From contig NZ_JACVPD010000001.1 in assembly GCF_018882095.1 (NCBI RefSeq), positions 744,001-808,000 of the forward strand: 64,000 nucleotides of DNA, written 5' to 3'. A program made the position numbers and the translations under genes. Source of the stretch: Polynucleobacter sp. CS-Odin-A6. GTDB taxonomy: Bacteria > Pseudomonadota > Gammaproteobacteria > Burkholderiales > Burkholderiaceae. The notes beneath the pieces were generated by a model that worked only from the letters and a program-made list of their open reading frames with translations, searched no databases and was not told the DNA's origin. Of this stretch, positions 19,777-28,474 are shown piece after piece (position 1 is the stretch's first letter; every line of letters starts with the position of its first letter).

Positions 19777-20525
19777 TGCAAAGTAAAGTGGGGCGCTTTA
19801 GCGTAATGACGATCAATATGCACAAGGGTGTTTCCCCTTTGCATCGCAAATCTACCATTCATGAATTACGCCAAAAAATGCGCAGCCATCATCCGGACTT
19901 ACTTTTCTTGCAAGAGCTTCAGCAAGAGCATCGAGGCAGAATTAGACGATTTGGTCAATGGCCGTTAACTGAGTTGACCCATTTCTTGTCTGAAGATTTT
20001 TGGCATGATTGGCATTACGGAAAAAATGTCGAATATCCAGATGGCCATCATGGCAATGCCATTCTCTCAAAGAGACCCTTACACAAGGGCAAAAATTACG
20101 ATATCTCAGCCTACCGATTTGAAAGGCGTGGATTACTACATAGCGTTACTCAGCTCGAGGGTGTGGCAACACCGATTCATTGCTTTTGTGTCCATCTGGC
20201 ATTGTTTGAAAGAGGCCGAGAGCGTCAATTAAGTGAAATTATTCATTACATTGATTCATTGGCAGAGGGTGGCCCCACCATTGTTGCTGGAGACTTTAAC
20301 GATTGGCGCAATCGTGTGAGTGCACCAATGCGCACTGCCGGGTTTAACGAAGTCTTTGAAGTGCTTACTGGAGCCCCTGCAAAAACTTTTCCCAGCATGA
20401 AGCCGATGCTCCCAATGGATCGAATTTATGTGCGGGGATTGAAAATTCATTCTGCAGTTATTCTGCATGAATGGTTGAAATTATCTGATCACTTAGGTAT
20501 TACTGCTGAATTGGAAATTGAATGA
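19773..20525 (+). CDS. Endonuclease/exonuclease/phosphatase (EEP) family protein
   Basis: A 250-residue EEP-fold hydrolase. The metal and catalytic landmarks are E48 (LQELQ), HGNAILSK (93-100), G173-D-F-N-D (the GDFND motif), DRIYV (216-220) and S238-D-H240. The fold is shared by DNases, sphingomyelinases and inositol phosphatases, so the substrate cannot be chosen. Relatives encoded next to cardiolipin synthases are common in proteobacteria. Here it overlaps the synthase gene by ATGA and the small BFD gene upstream by ATGA, so a phospholipid-related role is an inference from context. Confidence 0.82.
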   Translation: MMQSKVGRFSVMTINMHKGVSPLHRKSTIHELRQKMRSHHPDLLFLQELQQEHRGRIRRFGQWPLTELTHFLSEDFWHDWHYGKNVEYPDGHHGNAILSKRPLHKGKNYDISAYRFERRGLLHSVTQLEGVATPIHCFCVHLALFERGRERQLSEIIHYIDSLAEGGPTIVAGDFNDWRNRVSAPMRTAGFNEVFEVLTGAPAKTFPSMKPMLPMDRIYVRGLKIHSAVILHEWLKLSDHLGITAELEIE

Positions 20526-22000
20526 GCGATTTATTTGACCTGTTTTTGAAAAATGCTTTTGAGTTAAATTTAAATTGGCTACTCTTAGTCCATTTTTTCT
20601 TAGTTACTTATTTTATTGCTGTCATTATTTCTGTGAGAAGACCAGTAGGGGTTGCATTTGCTTGGATCTTTATTGTGATGACTTTCCCGGTAATGGGAAT
20701 TAGCCTGTATGTATTGATTGGTGAGCGTCCTGTAGGGCGAACATTGACACGTAAGATTAAACGCATGAATCGTGAGTACACTCAAATTACAGAGCAAATG
20801 TGTAAAGAGTATGCGGGTGATAGGGCAAAGCTACCGCTTGAGGCACGGGCTTTGAGTATTTTGGCGGAATCAAAAAATGGCACTCCTGTGGTTGCTGGAA
20901 ACAAGATTGAGCTTCACACCAATTCCCTGACAATTCTTCAGCAATTCATCGATGAGATTAATCAGGCTAAAGAAAGCCTGCATCTAGAGTTCTATATCTG
21001 GGCTCTAGGTGGGGATGCTGATCGCGTTGGTGAAGCAGTGATTGCTGCCTCTAAGCGCGGGGTGGCCTGTCAGGTTTTATTGGACTCATTAGGCAGCAAG
21101 GACTGGTTTAAATCTAGTTGGCCAAACCGCTTCAGAAATGCCGGAATTCAGGTTACCGAAGCACTACCAATTCAGATCGGACGTTTTCAGTTTCGCCGTG
21201 CAGATATTCGGCTTCATCGAAAAATATTTATCATAGATGGCTCTGTTGTATGGACTGGTAGCATGAATCTAGTTGACCCACGTACGTTTAAGCACGATTC
21301 CCGAGTGGGCGAATGGGTTGATGCAATGGTGCGTATTGAGGGCCCAGTAGCAGCGCAGTTCGAGCTGACATTTTCTTTTGATTGGAGTGTCGACAATCTT
21401 AACATTACCCATTTCAATGATCGATCACCTCCAGCTTCGCCAAGGCAGGGTGGAGCGATTGCTCAAGAGCTTGCTTCAGGACCGGTGTATCGTGACGAAA
21501 TTTTGTGTCAAGTCATGCTCTCAGCCATCATTGATGCGCGTGAGGAGCTCACTATTACAACGCCTTATTTTGGACCTGATGATGGCATGCTCCAAGCGCT
21601 AATGGCTTCTGCAAGGCGCGGTGTCAATGTGACATTGATTGTGCCAAAGCTAAACGACTCTACCTTGGTAGCTTGGAGTAGCAAAAGCTTTTATCAAGAT
21701 TTAATGACATCTGGCGTCAAGATCGCTGAGTTTAAGGGCGGCCTTTTACATACGAAGAGTTTGTTAATTGATCAGCGCATTGCTATCTTTGGTTCGGTCA
21801 ACTTTGATCAACGTAGTTTCCGTCTGAACTTTGAAATCAGCTTGCTTGTCTATGATAGGAACTTCTGTGCCAATCTAGAGAAGTTAGTGCAGTCTTATTT
21901 AGAGCAATCCGATTACGTGGATCCTGCGGTCTGGGCAAGGCGACCAAGCTGGCAGCGCTATCTTGAGAACGCCGCACATCTCACATCACCGCTACTTTAA
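20522..22000 (+). CDS. cls: Cardiolipin synthase (phospholipase D family)
   Basis: A 492-residue membrane protein with two N-terminal transmembrane helices, followed by two phospholipase D domains. The HKD motifs are H232-x-K234-x4-D239 (HRKIFIID) and H410-x-K412-x4-D417 (HTKSLLID). It condenses two phosphatidylglycerols to cardiolipin at the inner membrane. The length is normal for ClsA-type enzymes. It ends a three-gene overlapping operon and its stop shares a TTAA palindrome with the convergent CoA-transferase gene. Confidence 0.92.
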   Translation: MSDLFDLFLKNAFELNLNWLLLVHFFLVTYFIAVIISVRRPVGVAFAWIFIVMTFPVMGISLYVLIGERPVGRTLTRKIKRMNREYTQITEQMCKEYAGDRAKLPLEARALSILAESKNGTPVVAGNKIELHTNSLTILQQFIDEINQAKESLHLEFYIWALGGDADRVGEAVIAASKRGVACQVLLDSLGSKDWFKSSWPNRFRNAGIQVTEALPIQIGRFQFRRADIRLHRKIFIIDGSVVWTGSMNLVDPRTFKHDSRVGEWVDAMVRIEGPVAAQFELTFSFDWSVDNLNITHFNDRSPPASPRQGGAIAQELASGPVYRDEILCQVMLSAIIDAREELTITTPYFGPDDGMLQALMASARRGVNVTLIVPKLNDSTLVAWSSKSFYQDLMTSGVKIAEFKGGLLHTKSLLIDQRIAIFGSVNFDQRSFRLNFEISLLVYDRNFCANLEKLVQSYLEQSDYVDPAVWARRPSWQRYLENAAHLTSPLL

Positions 22001-23187
22001 ATTGCCCCTTGGGCTCTTAGCGCCTCAATTTCGTCGGAGGAGATGCCCATTTCCGACAGAATGGCATGAGTGTGCTCTCCAACTGCGGGGACCGGATCCA
22101 TGCGATAGTCGTAAGTATCATTCAGTCCAGGGGGTAACATCGCTGCGATGGTGCCTTGAGGTGAGCCTACTTCCGTGAAGCGCTTACGCGCTTTGAGTTG
22201 TTCGTGCTTCCAAAGACCTTCCATATCATTCAGATGTGCATTGGCAATCTGGGCTTTTTCCAATCGTGCAATTAATTGTTCAGCTGTCAGCTGGCTAAAG
22301 CAGGCATCAATGATTTGAAGTAGTTCAGCGCGCTTTTCATTGCGCTTGAAGTTTCTATCAAAGAGTTCATCCTGAGCAAGTGCAGGATTTTCTAAAACAA
22401 TTTCGCAAAACTGGACCCACTCACGTTCATTTTGCAGACCAAGCATGACTGTTTTACCGTCACCCGCCTTAAATGGACCATAGGGATAAATAGTGGCATG
22501 AGATGCGCCATTCCTAGGCGGTGGGTTAGCCCCTTTGTAGGCGTAATACATTGGAAAACTCATCCATTCACTTAAGGCTTCGAGCATCGAAATATCGATG
22601 ACCGTACCCTTACCAGTCTTTCCTCTTTGCAATAGGGCAGCCAAAATATTGGTATAGGCGTACATTCCTGCGGCAATATCAGCTATGGAGTTGCCAGCCT
22701 TGCTAGGTGTCTCAGGTGTACCGGTAATGGATAAGAAACCCGCTTCGCTCTGAATCAAAAGGTCATAGGCTTTTTTATCGCGATAGGGACCATCACTACC
22801 GTAACCAGAGATAGAGCAAAGAATGAGTCGTGGATTATCCTTTTGCAACGCTTCCGCTGTCAGTCCCATTCGAGCAACTGCACCAGGAGCCAGATTCTGT
22901 ATAAAGACATCAGCCGTTTTGAGTAAATTCTTGAGTATAGATAAAGCAGCGGCTTGCTTGAGATCAAGCGTGAGACTTTCTTTTGAGCGATTCACCCAAA
23001 CAAAGTGCGAAGAAAGTCCCTCTACCTGAGTGTCATATCCTCGGGCAAAATCGCCTTCTCCAGGACGCTCGATCTTAATGATTCGAGCCCCTAGGTCAGC
23101 GAGCTGACGAGTGCAGAAGGGCGCAGCGATCACATGCTCAAGTGCAACTACTGTAATGCCATCTAAGGGGCGAATATTCATACTCAT
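21997..23187 (-). CDS. CaiB/BaiF family (class III) CoA-transferase
   Basis: A 396-residue class III CoA-transferase. The N-terminus (LDGITVVALEHVIAAPFCTRQLADLG) is typical and DLGARIIKIERPGEGDFAR marks the CoA-binding loop. A catalytic aspartate is expected near the IADIAAGMYA segment. Enzymes of this type move CoA between an acid and an acyl-CoA, activating organic acids for degradation. The acyl-CoA dehydrogenase gene lies immediately upstream on the same strand, giving a two-gene catabolic unit. The substrate is unknown. Confidence 0.88.
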   Translation of the reverse strand: MSMNIRPLDGITVVALEHVIAAPFCTRQLADLGARIIKIERPGEGDFARGYDTQVEGLSSHFVWVNRSKESLTLDLKQAAALSILKNLLKTADVFIQNLAPGAVARMGLTAEALQKDNPRLILCSISGYGSDGPYRDKKAYDLLIQSEAGFLSITGTPETPSKAGNSIADIAAGMYAYTNILAALLQRGKTGKGTVIDISMLEALSEWMSFPMYYAYKGANPPPRNGASHATIYPYGPFKAGDGKTVMLGLQNEREWVQFCEIVLENPALAQDELFDRNFKRNEKRAELLQIIDACFSQLTAEQLIARLEKAQIANAHLNDMEGLWKHEQLKARKRFTEVGSPQGTIAAMLPPGLNDTYDYRMDPVPAVGEHTHAILSEMGISSDEIEALRAQGAI

Positions 23188-23198
23188 ATCTACGCCTG

Positions 23199-24368
23199 TT
23201 AAAAGGAGCGTGGGAGACCGAGAATATGCTCGGCTACATAGGAATAAATCAAGTTAGTAGAAATAGGCGCTACTTGATAGAGGCGGGTTTCTCGGAACTT
23301 ACGCTCGACATCGTATTCGTTCGCAAAACCAAACCCACCATGAGTCTGTAAGCAAACGTTAGCCGCCTCCCAAGAGGCCTTTGCAGCAAGGTATTTCGCC
23401 ATATTAGATTCTGCGCCACAAGGCTGTTTGGCATCAAAGAGTTCGCAGGCTTTAAAGCGCATCAGATTAGCCGCTTCAGTTTCAATGTAAGAATCTGCAA
23501 TCGGAAACTGAATGCCCTGATTTTTTCCGATTGGACGATCAAATACTACGCGTTCATTGGCATAACGCCGTGCCTTATCTACAAACCAATAGGCATCACC
23601 AATACATTCTGCAGCGATCAAAGTGCGCTCTGCATTGAGGCCATCCAGGATATATTTGAATCCCTGACCTTCTTCTCCAATCAAATTTTCAGCGGGGATC
23701 TCTAAGTTATCAAAGAAGACTTCATTGGTCTCGTGATTCACCATATTAGCAATGGGTTGGATATCCATACCCTTACCTAAGGCATCTTTTAAATTCACGA
23801 TAAAAATGGACATGCCTTCTGATTTTTTCTTCACTTCTGCGAGCGGAGTGGTGCGGGCCAGCAGAATCATCAAATCAGAATGTTGAATGCGAGAGATCCA
23901 TACCTTCTGACCATTGATGATGTACTTATCACCCTTTTTAACGGCGGTAGTTTTGAGTTTAGTGGTGTCTGTGCCGGTACTGGGTTCAGTGACCGCCATC
24001 GACTGTAAGCGTAATTCGCCAGTGGCAATCTTCGGGAGATAAAACTGTTTTTGAGCATCAGAGCCATGGCGCAGCAAAGTACCCATGTTGTACATCTGAC
24101 CATGACATGAGCCTGCATTACCGCCTGCAAAGTTAATCTCTTCCATGATCACAGAGGCCTCTGCCAGCCCTAAACCTGAGCCACCATATTCTTCTGGAAT
24201 TAAGGCGGCTAGCCAACCCGCTTGTGCCATCGTATCAACGAAGGCTTCGGGATAAGCTCGCTCATGGTCTACTTTTTGCCAGTAAGCGGAATCAAAACTG
24301 CCGCAAAGGTCGCGCAAGGCTTCGCGCATGTCTTGATATTGGTCTGGCTTGGGGATAGGGTGATTCAT
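23199..24368 (-). CDS. Acyl-CoA dehydrogenase
   Basis: An FAD-dependent acyl-CoA dehydrogenase. The start at 24368 (MNHPIPKPDQ) is chosen over a longer frame to 24455, whose extra 29 residues look unlike the family. Conserved landmarks: YGGSGLGLAEASVIMEE, TEPSTGTDTT, the KVWISRIQHSD segment and the late QTHGGFGFANEYDVERKFR loop. It oxidises acyl-CoA to enoyl-CoA, passing electrons to ETF. It is 11 bp from the CoA-transferase gene and probably acts on the acyl-CoA made by that enzyme. Chain length preference cannot be read. Confidence 0.9.
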   Translation of the reverse strand: MNHPIPKPDQYQDMREALRDLCGSFDSAYWQKVDHERAYPEAFVDTMAQAGWLAALIPEEYGGSGLGLAEASVIMEEINFAGGNAGSCHGQMYNMGTLLRHGSDAQKQFYLPKIATGELRLQSMAVTEPSTGTDTTKLKTTAVKKGDKYIINGQKVWISRIQHSDLMILLARTTPLAEVKKKSEGMSIFIVNLKDALGKGMDIQPIANMVNHETNEVFFDNLEIPAENLIGEEGQGFKYILDGLNAERTLIAAECIGDAYWFVDKARRYANERVVFDRPIGKNQGIQFPIADSYIETEAANLMRFKACELFDAKQPCGAESNMAKYLAAKASWEAANVCLQTHGGFGFANEYDVERKFRETRLYQVAPISTNLIYSYVAEHILGLPRSF

Positions 24369-24500
24369 CTGTATGAGAGTTAGAAATAGGAGTGAAAAGG
24401 GTGAGCGAAGATCGGAAGACCTATAGTTTAAGCAAGATTTCAGAATTGCGGTCAACTAGTAACAGGTGGTGCTTATAACCATAGCCATTAGGCTTTACAG

Positions 24501-24532
24501 GGGGATGGAGCATACTAAGGGGATGGAGCACA
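24501..24532 (+). repeat. Short direct repeat carrying two start codons
   Basis: The unit GGGGATGGAGCA occurs at 24501-24512 and 24519-24530, 18 bp apart. Each copy carries a G-rich stretch directly before an ATG in the same frame. This duplicates the beginning (MEHT) of the YqaA-like membrane protein gene. It may be a replication slip or a real alternative initiation arrangement. Confidence 0.75.
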
Positions 24533-25026
24533 CACTTACCCAACTCTTTGACTTCTTTGAGATGCCATCGGTTGGTTTGCCTGCCGTATTTATCAGCGCG
24601 TTTGTCTCTGCAACTTTGCTGCCCATAGGTTCAGAGCCGATACTGTTTGGATACGTCTCACTGAACCCGCACTTATATTGGGTTGCGATTGGTATTGCTA
24701 CGATCGGTAATACATTAGGCGGCATGTTTGATTGGTGGTTAGGATTAGTGAGTCGCAATAGCTTCGAGTCTCTCAAAGGTCCAACCAATGGCAGAATGCA
24801 GCGCTGGTTGGAGGAGCGTGGGCCGAAGATGTTGTTGCTAGCTTGGCTTCCTGGCTTCGGTGATCCCTTATGCTTGGCGGCCGGTTGGCTCAGATTGCCT
24901 TGGCTTCCTTGCATGGCCTATATGGCAGTCGGTAAGCTGTTGCGTTATCTGACAATAACTTGGCTACTAACACTGGTGCCAGATAGTTTTTGGCACCAAT
25001 TAGGCCATTGGCTTAAGATCATCTAA
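24505..25026 (+). CDS. YqaA/DedA-like inner membrane protein
   Basis: A polytopic membrane protein resembling the YqaA group of the SNARE-associated/DedA superfamily. The segment VFISAFVSATLLPIGSEPI and GNTLGGMFDWWLG are typical, followed by WLPGFGDPLCLAAGWLRLPW. Function is unknown; relatives are linked to envelope homeostasis. Start choice is ambiguous. A GGGGATGGAGCA unit occurs twice, giving ATGs at 24505 and 24523. The second (MEHTLTQL) looks more natural, the first adds six residues. It stands alone between two minus-strand groups. Confidence 0.78.
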   Translation: MEHTKGMEHTLTQLFDFFEMPSVGLPAVFISAFVSATLLPIGSEPILFGYVSLNPHLYWVAIGIATIGNTLGGMFDWWLGLVSRNSFESLKGPTNGRMQRWLEERGPKMLLLAWLPGFGDPLCLAAGWLRLPWLPCMAYMAVGKLLRYLTITWLLTLVPDSFWHQLGHWLKII

Positions 25027-25056
25027 TACGGCCTCAATTAGTTCAAGCAACGCATT

Positions 25057-25761
25057 TTAAACAGCGCAATACTTCTGCTGAATCTCTTCATTGTTTAACA
25101 AATTCTGGGCGGTATCATGAAATACAATTTCCCCTTGATCGAGAATATAGGCACGGTCAGATATTTTCAGTGCCTGCTGTACGTTTTGTTCAACCAAAAG
25201 AATAGTTAATCCCTGTTCTTTGAGCTTGGCAAATAATTCAAACATTTCGTCCACCAAGACCGGCATGATGCCCTCTGAAGGTTCATCTAGCAGGATAACT
25301 TTAGGTTTGCCAATCATCGCCCTTGCAATTGCCAGCATCTGCTGCTCGCCACCAGACATGGATGTGCCATCCTGATGCAATCTTTCTTTTAACCGCGGAA
25401 AGGTTTCGGCGATTTCATCAACCAGGGCACTCATATCACCACGATTTTTCTTAGCAATCACGCCCAACTCTAAATTTTCTTTGACAGTCAGGCCTGGAAC
25501 AATGCGACGATCTTCCGGTACGTATGCTAGGCCAAGGTGATAGCGCTCATGAGCGGCAAGATCTAAGAATGAAGTGCCATCAATTGAGGCTTTCCCCTCC
25601 CTTTTAGAAAGTAGTCCCATTAAGGAGCGCAAGGTAGTGGTTTTACCGGCGCCATTTCTACCCATTAAAGTAACAATCTCCCCTTTGTTTACTTCGAGGG
25701 AGACGCCTTGAAGAATATGACTACGGTCGTACCAGGCATTTAACTTTTCTACGCGCAACAT
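25057..25761 (-). CDS. livF: Branched-chain amino acid-type ABC transporter ATPase LivF
   Basis: A 234-residue ATPase of the HAAT family. Walker A is GRNGAGKTTT, the signature is MSGGEQQMLAIARA and Walker B is ILLDEPSEGI. LivF-type proteins have the short C-terminus seen here. It is the last gene of the minus-strand LivKHMGF set and is separated from livG by 13 bp. Substrates of HAAT systems in this group range from branched-chain amino acids to aromatic acids and amides. Its neighbourhood suggests an aromatic or heteroaromatic compound. Confidence 0.9.
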   Translation of the reverse strand: MLRVEKLNAWYDRSHILQGVSLEVNKGEIVTLMGRNGAGKTTTLRSLMGLLSKREGKASIDGTSFLDLAAHERYHLGLAYVPEDRRIVPGLTVKENLELGVIAKKNRGDMSALVDEIAETFPRLKERLHQDGTSMSGGEQQMLAIARAMIGKPKVILLDEPSEGIMPVLVDEMFELFAKLKEQGLTILLVEQNVQQALKISDRAYILDQGEIVFHDTAQNLLNNEEIQQKYCAV

Positions 25762-25774
25762 ATATACACCTTCA

Positions 25775-26530
25775 TTAACCTTGACCTAGGTACACCCGAC
25801 GTACCTCCGCATTATTCTGAATTTCTTCTGGAGTACCTTCAGCCAAAAACTCGCCATGATGAAGCACAATGATGCGCTTGCATAAACCCATAATGAGTTT
25901 CATCTTATGCTCAACCAAAATCACGGTTCTTTCATTGGCTAGCGTACGGATGAGGTCCATCATGACCAGCGTTTCCTCGGGAGACATTCCGGCGGTTGGC
26001 TCATCTAATAAGAGTAGGCTGGGATTGCAGGCGAGGGCCATTGCAATTTCGAGAGCCCGTTGTTGTCCGTGCGCCAGGTCGCCACTTTTCTTATTACGCA
26101 GATGCTCTAAGTTAACGCGACGTAAGAGTTGGTCTGCAAGCTCAATGGGTTCCGCATAGCTTTGTGCATTTCGTAAAAAGTTATACCGAGCAGTTTCCAT
26201 TTGGGCTGCTACGCGAACATTCTCATGAACAGTCAGCTGCTTAAATACATTCGTAATCTGAAAGCTTTTGGAGATGCCAATGCGGGCAAATTCATATTGC
26301 TGCATGCCGGTAATGTCTTTGCCATTAAATAAAATTTGACCGCTTGATGGTGGGAATGCTCCACTGAGAACGTTAAAGAAAGTGCTTTTGCCTGCACCAT
26401 TCGGACCAATGATGGCTGTTAGGGAGCCAGGCATAAAGGTGGTAGAGACATCCTGCAAAGCCTTGAATTTCCCAAAACTCTTGCTGACATTGCGAGCCTC
26501 AAGGATGGGGGTTTGATTTGGGCTACTCAT
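25775..26530 (-). CDS. livG: Branched-chain amino acid-type ABC transporter ATPase LivG
   Basis: A 251-residue ATPase paired with LivF. Walker A is GPNGAGKSTFFN, the signature is LAHGQQRALEIAMAL and Walker B LLLDEPTAGMSPEE. The ATG at 26530 is preferred because it overlaps the livM stop by ATGA; a frame extending to 26578 would read into livM. The C-terminal HGEFLAEGTPEEIQ segment is typical of LivG. It works with LivF as the heterodimeric motor of the importer. Confidence 0.9.
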   Translation of the reverse strand: MSSPNQTPILEARNVSKSFGKFKALQDVSTTFMPGSLTAIIGPNGAGKSTFFNVLSGAFPPSSGQILFNGKDITGMQQYEFARIGISKSFQITNVFKQLTVHENVRVAAQMETARYNFLRNAQSYAEPIELADQLLRRVNLEHLRNKKSGDLAHGQQRALEIAMALACNPSLLLLDEPTAGMSPEETLVMMDLIRTLANERTVILVEHKMKLIMGLCKRIIVLHHGEFLAEGTPEEIQNNAEVRRVYLGQG

Positions 26531-27489
26531 GATTTTGAATCCAGGTTCAAATTGAGCTTGCTTAAGATGGTTCCCCAAATTCCCTTCGGGAAGAACAAGA
26601 CAAAGAACATAAAGACGAACCCAATGACAGCCATCCAGTGTTTAGTAAAGGTGGTAACCACGTCTTCCAGATACAGCATCACTGCGGCGCCAACAAATGG
26701 GCCAAAGAAAGTTCCCATACCACCCAAGATACTCATCATGATTGCCTGTCCTGACTGTAGGTAGTGTAGGGAGTCAATTGGCACAATGGAAAGGTGGAGG
26801 GCACGTAAGGATCCTGCTAAGCCACAGATTGCTGCTGATAACACAAATACCAGCAGCTTTGTGCGAGTGACATCAAATCCACAAGAAGCAGCGCGTTTTT
26901 CATTTTCACGAATCGCTTCCATTACCGCACCCAGTGGTGATTTGAGAATGCGCGAGATCAGCCAAATGGCAATAACGACAAAGAAGAGAATGATGTAGTA
27001 CTTCACTAGTGGATTCAGAAAATCTACCGGAATTCCCAAGATATTAAATGAGTCAACACGGACACCCCTTAAGCCATTCTCGCCACCAGTCAAGCTTTCT
27101 GCTTTATAAAAAATATAGAAAACAATTTGACCTAATGCCAGAGTCACCATGGAGAAGTAGATGCCTCGCGTTCGAATCGCCAAGAAACCCATGAGTAAGC
27201 CACCGATAGCTGCACCAATCACACCGATAAGAATGGCAGCGCCCCAGGGCATCGAGTAGTGGACAATTCCAATTCCAGTGAGATAGCTGCCGATACCGAG
27301 GAAGGCGGCATGGCCGAAAGAAAGCAGCCCCATATAGCCAAATAAAAGGTTAAAGCCCATGGCAAACAAGCCAAAGATCAAGATGTTGATAGCGAGTGCC
27401 TCGTAAGGCATGATGAACGGAAATAACATCAAGAAGAGTGCGCTAACCAGAACGCGATGACGTGCGATCAGTTGGAAAAATGATTTCAT
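26527..27489 (-). CDS. livM: Branched-chain amino acid-type ABC transporter permease LivM
   Basis: A 320-residue polytopic permease of the LivM group. It contains the conserved GLLSFGHAAFLGIGSY, the AIRTRGIYFSMVTLALGQ segment and the GLAGSLRAL loop. The C-terminal GGMGTFFGPFVGAAV stretch is typical. It forms the membrane channel with LivH. The gene lies between livH (12 bp) and livG (4-bp overlap) in a single transcription unit. Confidence 0.92.
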   Translation of the reverse strand: MKSFFQLIARHRVLVSALFLMLFPFIMPYEALAINILIFGLFAMGFNLLFGYMGLLSFGHAAFLGIGSYLTGIGIVHYSMPWGAAILIGVIGAAIGGLLMGFLAIRTRGIYFSMVTLALGQIVFYIFYKAESLTGGENGLRGVRVDSFNILGIPVDFLNPLVKYYIILFFVVIAIWLISRILKSPLGAVMEAIRENEKRAASCGFDVTRTKLLVFVLSAAICGLAGSLRALHLSIVPIDSLHYLQSGQAIMMSILGGMGTFFGPFVGAAVMLYLEDVVTTFTKHWMAVIGFVFMFFVLFFPKGIWGTILSKLNLNLDSKS

Positions 27490-27501
27490 AAATATACGGG
27501 C

Positions 27502-28386
27502 TTAACCCATCGCCCCCGCTTTACCAAACAAGCCTTGCGGTCGAATTAAGAGCACTACCGCCATCAAAATAAAAATGGAAAGTTCTGATAGGTCTGGGAA
27601 GAAGAGAGATGTCATGCTGTAGACCACGCCAACCAGAAGGCCGGCAAGAACTGCACCTAAGGGGGAGCCCATGCCACCGACGACTGTCACAACAAATGAC
27701 TCGGCCAAGATGGGGATACCCATCTCAGGATTAACGGAGCGGGTAGGTGAGGCGAGTATTCCGGAGAGACCGGCAATCGCACAGCCAAGACCAAAGACCA
27801 TCAGCCATACCTTGGCAATATCTACGCCAAGTACTTTGACAATATCTTGATCAACAGCGCCTGCCTTAATGATGAGACCATACCGCGTCTTTTGAATGAA
27901 GAACCAGACTGCAAAAATAATGAGCGCTGTAGCGGCAATTAAAAAGAGGCGATATTTTGGAAAGAAGCCAAAGCCAACATCAAGAGATCCTTTGAGCCCA
28001 TCCGGGGTAACAGAAGGAAGTCCCTCGATTCCGAAGGTGACGCGCATTGCTTCGATCAACACGTAAGATAAGCCGAAAGTGAGGAGTAGCGGATAGTCGA
28101 GACCTCTTCCATAGAGAGGGCGAACTAGGAAGCGCTCAGTCAGCAGTCCCAGTCCCCCGGTAACAATAGGAGTCAGAATTAAGCTAAACCAGAAGTTACC
28201 AGTGACGCCTAAAAAGTAGACGCCCATGAATGCGCCCACCATGAAAAATGCGCCGTGCGCAAAGTTCACCACATTGAGCATGCCAAAAATCAGGCATAAG
28301 CCTAATGCGAGAAGTGCATAAATGCTACCCAGGGCAATTCCCGTGAGTAACTGCATGCAGAGAAGTTCAAATGTAAGGCCGGTCAT
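27502..28386 (-). CDS. livH: Branched-chain amino acid-type ABC transporter permease LivH
   Basis: A 294-residue permease of the LivH group. ALLALGLCLIFGMLNVVNFAHGAFFM is represented by its conserved core GMLNVVNFAHGAFF, and the C-terminal GGMGSPLGAVLAGL loop is typical. Together with LivM it forms the translocation path. The gene is separated from the binding-protein gene upstream by 88 bp that hold two inverted repeats, one terminator-like, so the binding protein may be expressed at a higher level than the membrane parts. Confidence 0.92.
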   Translation of the reverse strand: MTGLTFELLCMQLLTGIALGSIYALLALGLCLIFGMLNVVNFAHGAFFMVGAFMGVYFLGVTGNFWFSLILTPIVTGGLGLLTERFLVRPLYGRGLDYPLLLTFGLSYVLIEAMRVTFGIEGLPSVTPDGLKGSLDVGFGFFPKYRLFLIAATALIIFAVWFFIQKTRYGLIIKAGAVDQDIVKVLGVDIAKVWLMVFGLGCAIAGLSGILASPTRSVNPEMGIPILAESFVVTVVGGMGSPLGAVLAGLLVGVVYSMTSLFFPDLSELSIFILMAVVLLIRPQGLFGKAGAMG

Positions 28387-28398
28387 ATAGGTACTCAG

Positions 28399-28432
28399 AA
28401 AAACTCCCCTTGAGCTTTTGGCCTCGGGGGAG
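28399..28432 (-). terminator. Terminator-like hairpin between livK and livH (probable attenuator)
   Basis: On the minus strand, a CTCCCC arm and a GGGGAG arm (forward 28404-28409 and 28427-28432) enclose a 17-nt loop with a short inner GAG/CTC pairing. The transcript then runs into a U5 tract (forward A-run 28399-28403). It lies between the binding protein gene and the permease gene. Partial termination or 3' protection here would favour the binding protein, a common arrangement in ABC operons. Confidence 0.55.
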
Positions 28433-28436
28433 AGGT

Positions 28437-28464
28437 TCAGGGTAAATCACATGATCTACCCTGA
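28437..28464 (-). repeat. 8-bp inverted repeat after the livK stop
   Basis: TCAGGGTA and TACCCTGA form a perfect 8-bp stem around a 12-nt loop, only about 10 bp downstream of the binding protein gene's stop. It has no T-tract, so it is more likely an mRNA-stabilising stem than a terminator. It precedes the terminator-like hairpin in the same gap. Confidence 0.5.
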
Positions 28465-28474
28465 TAGGTGAGTC

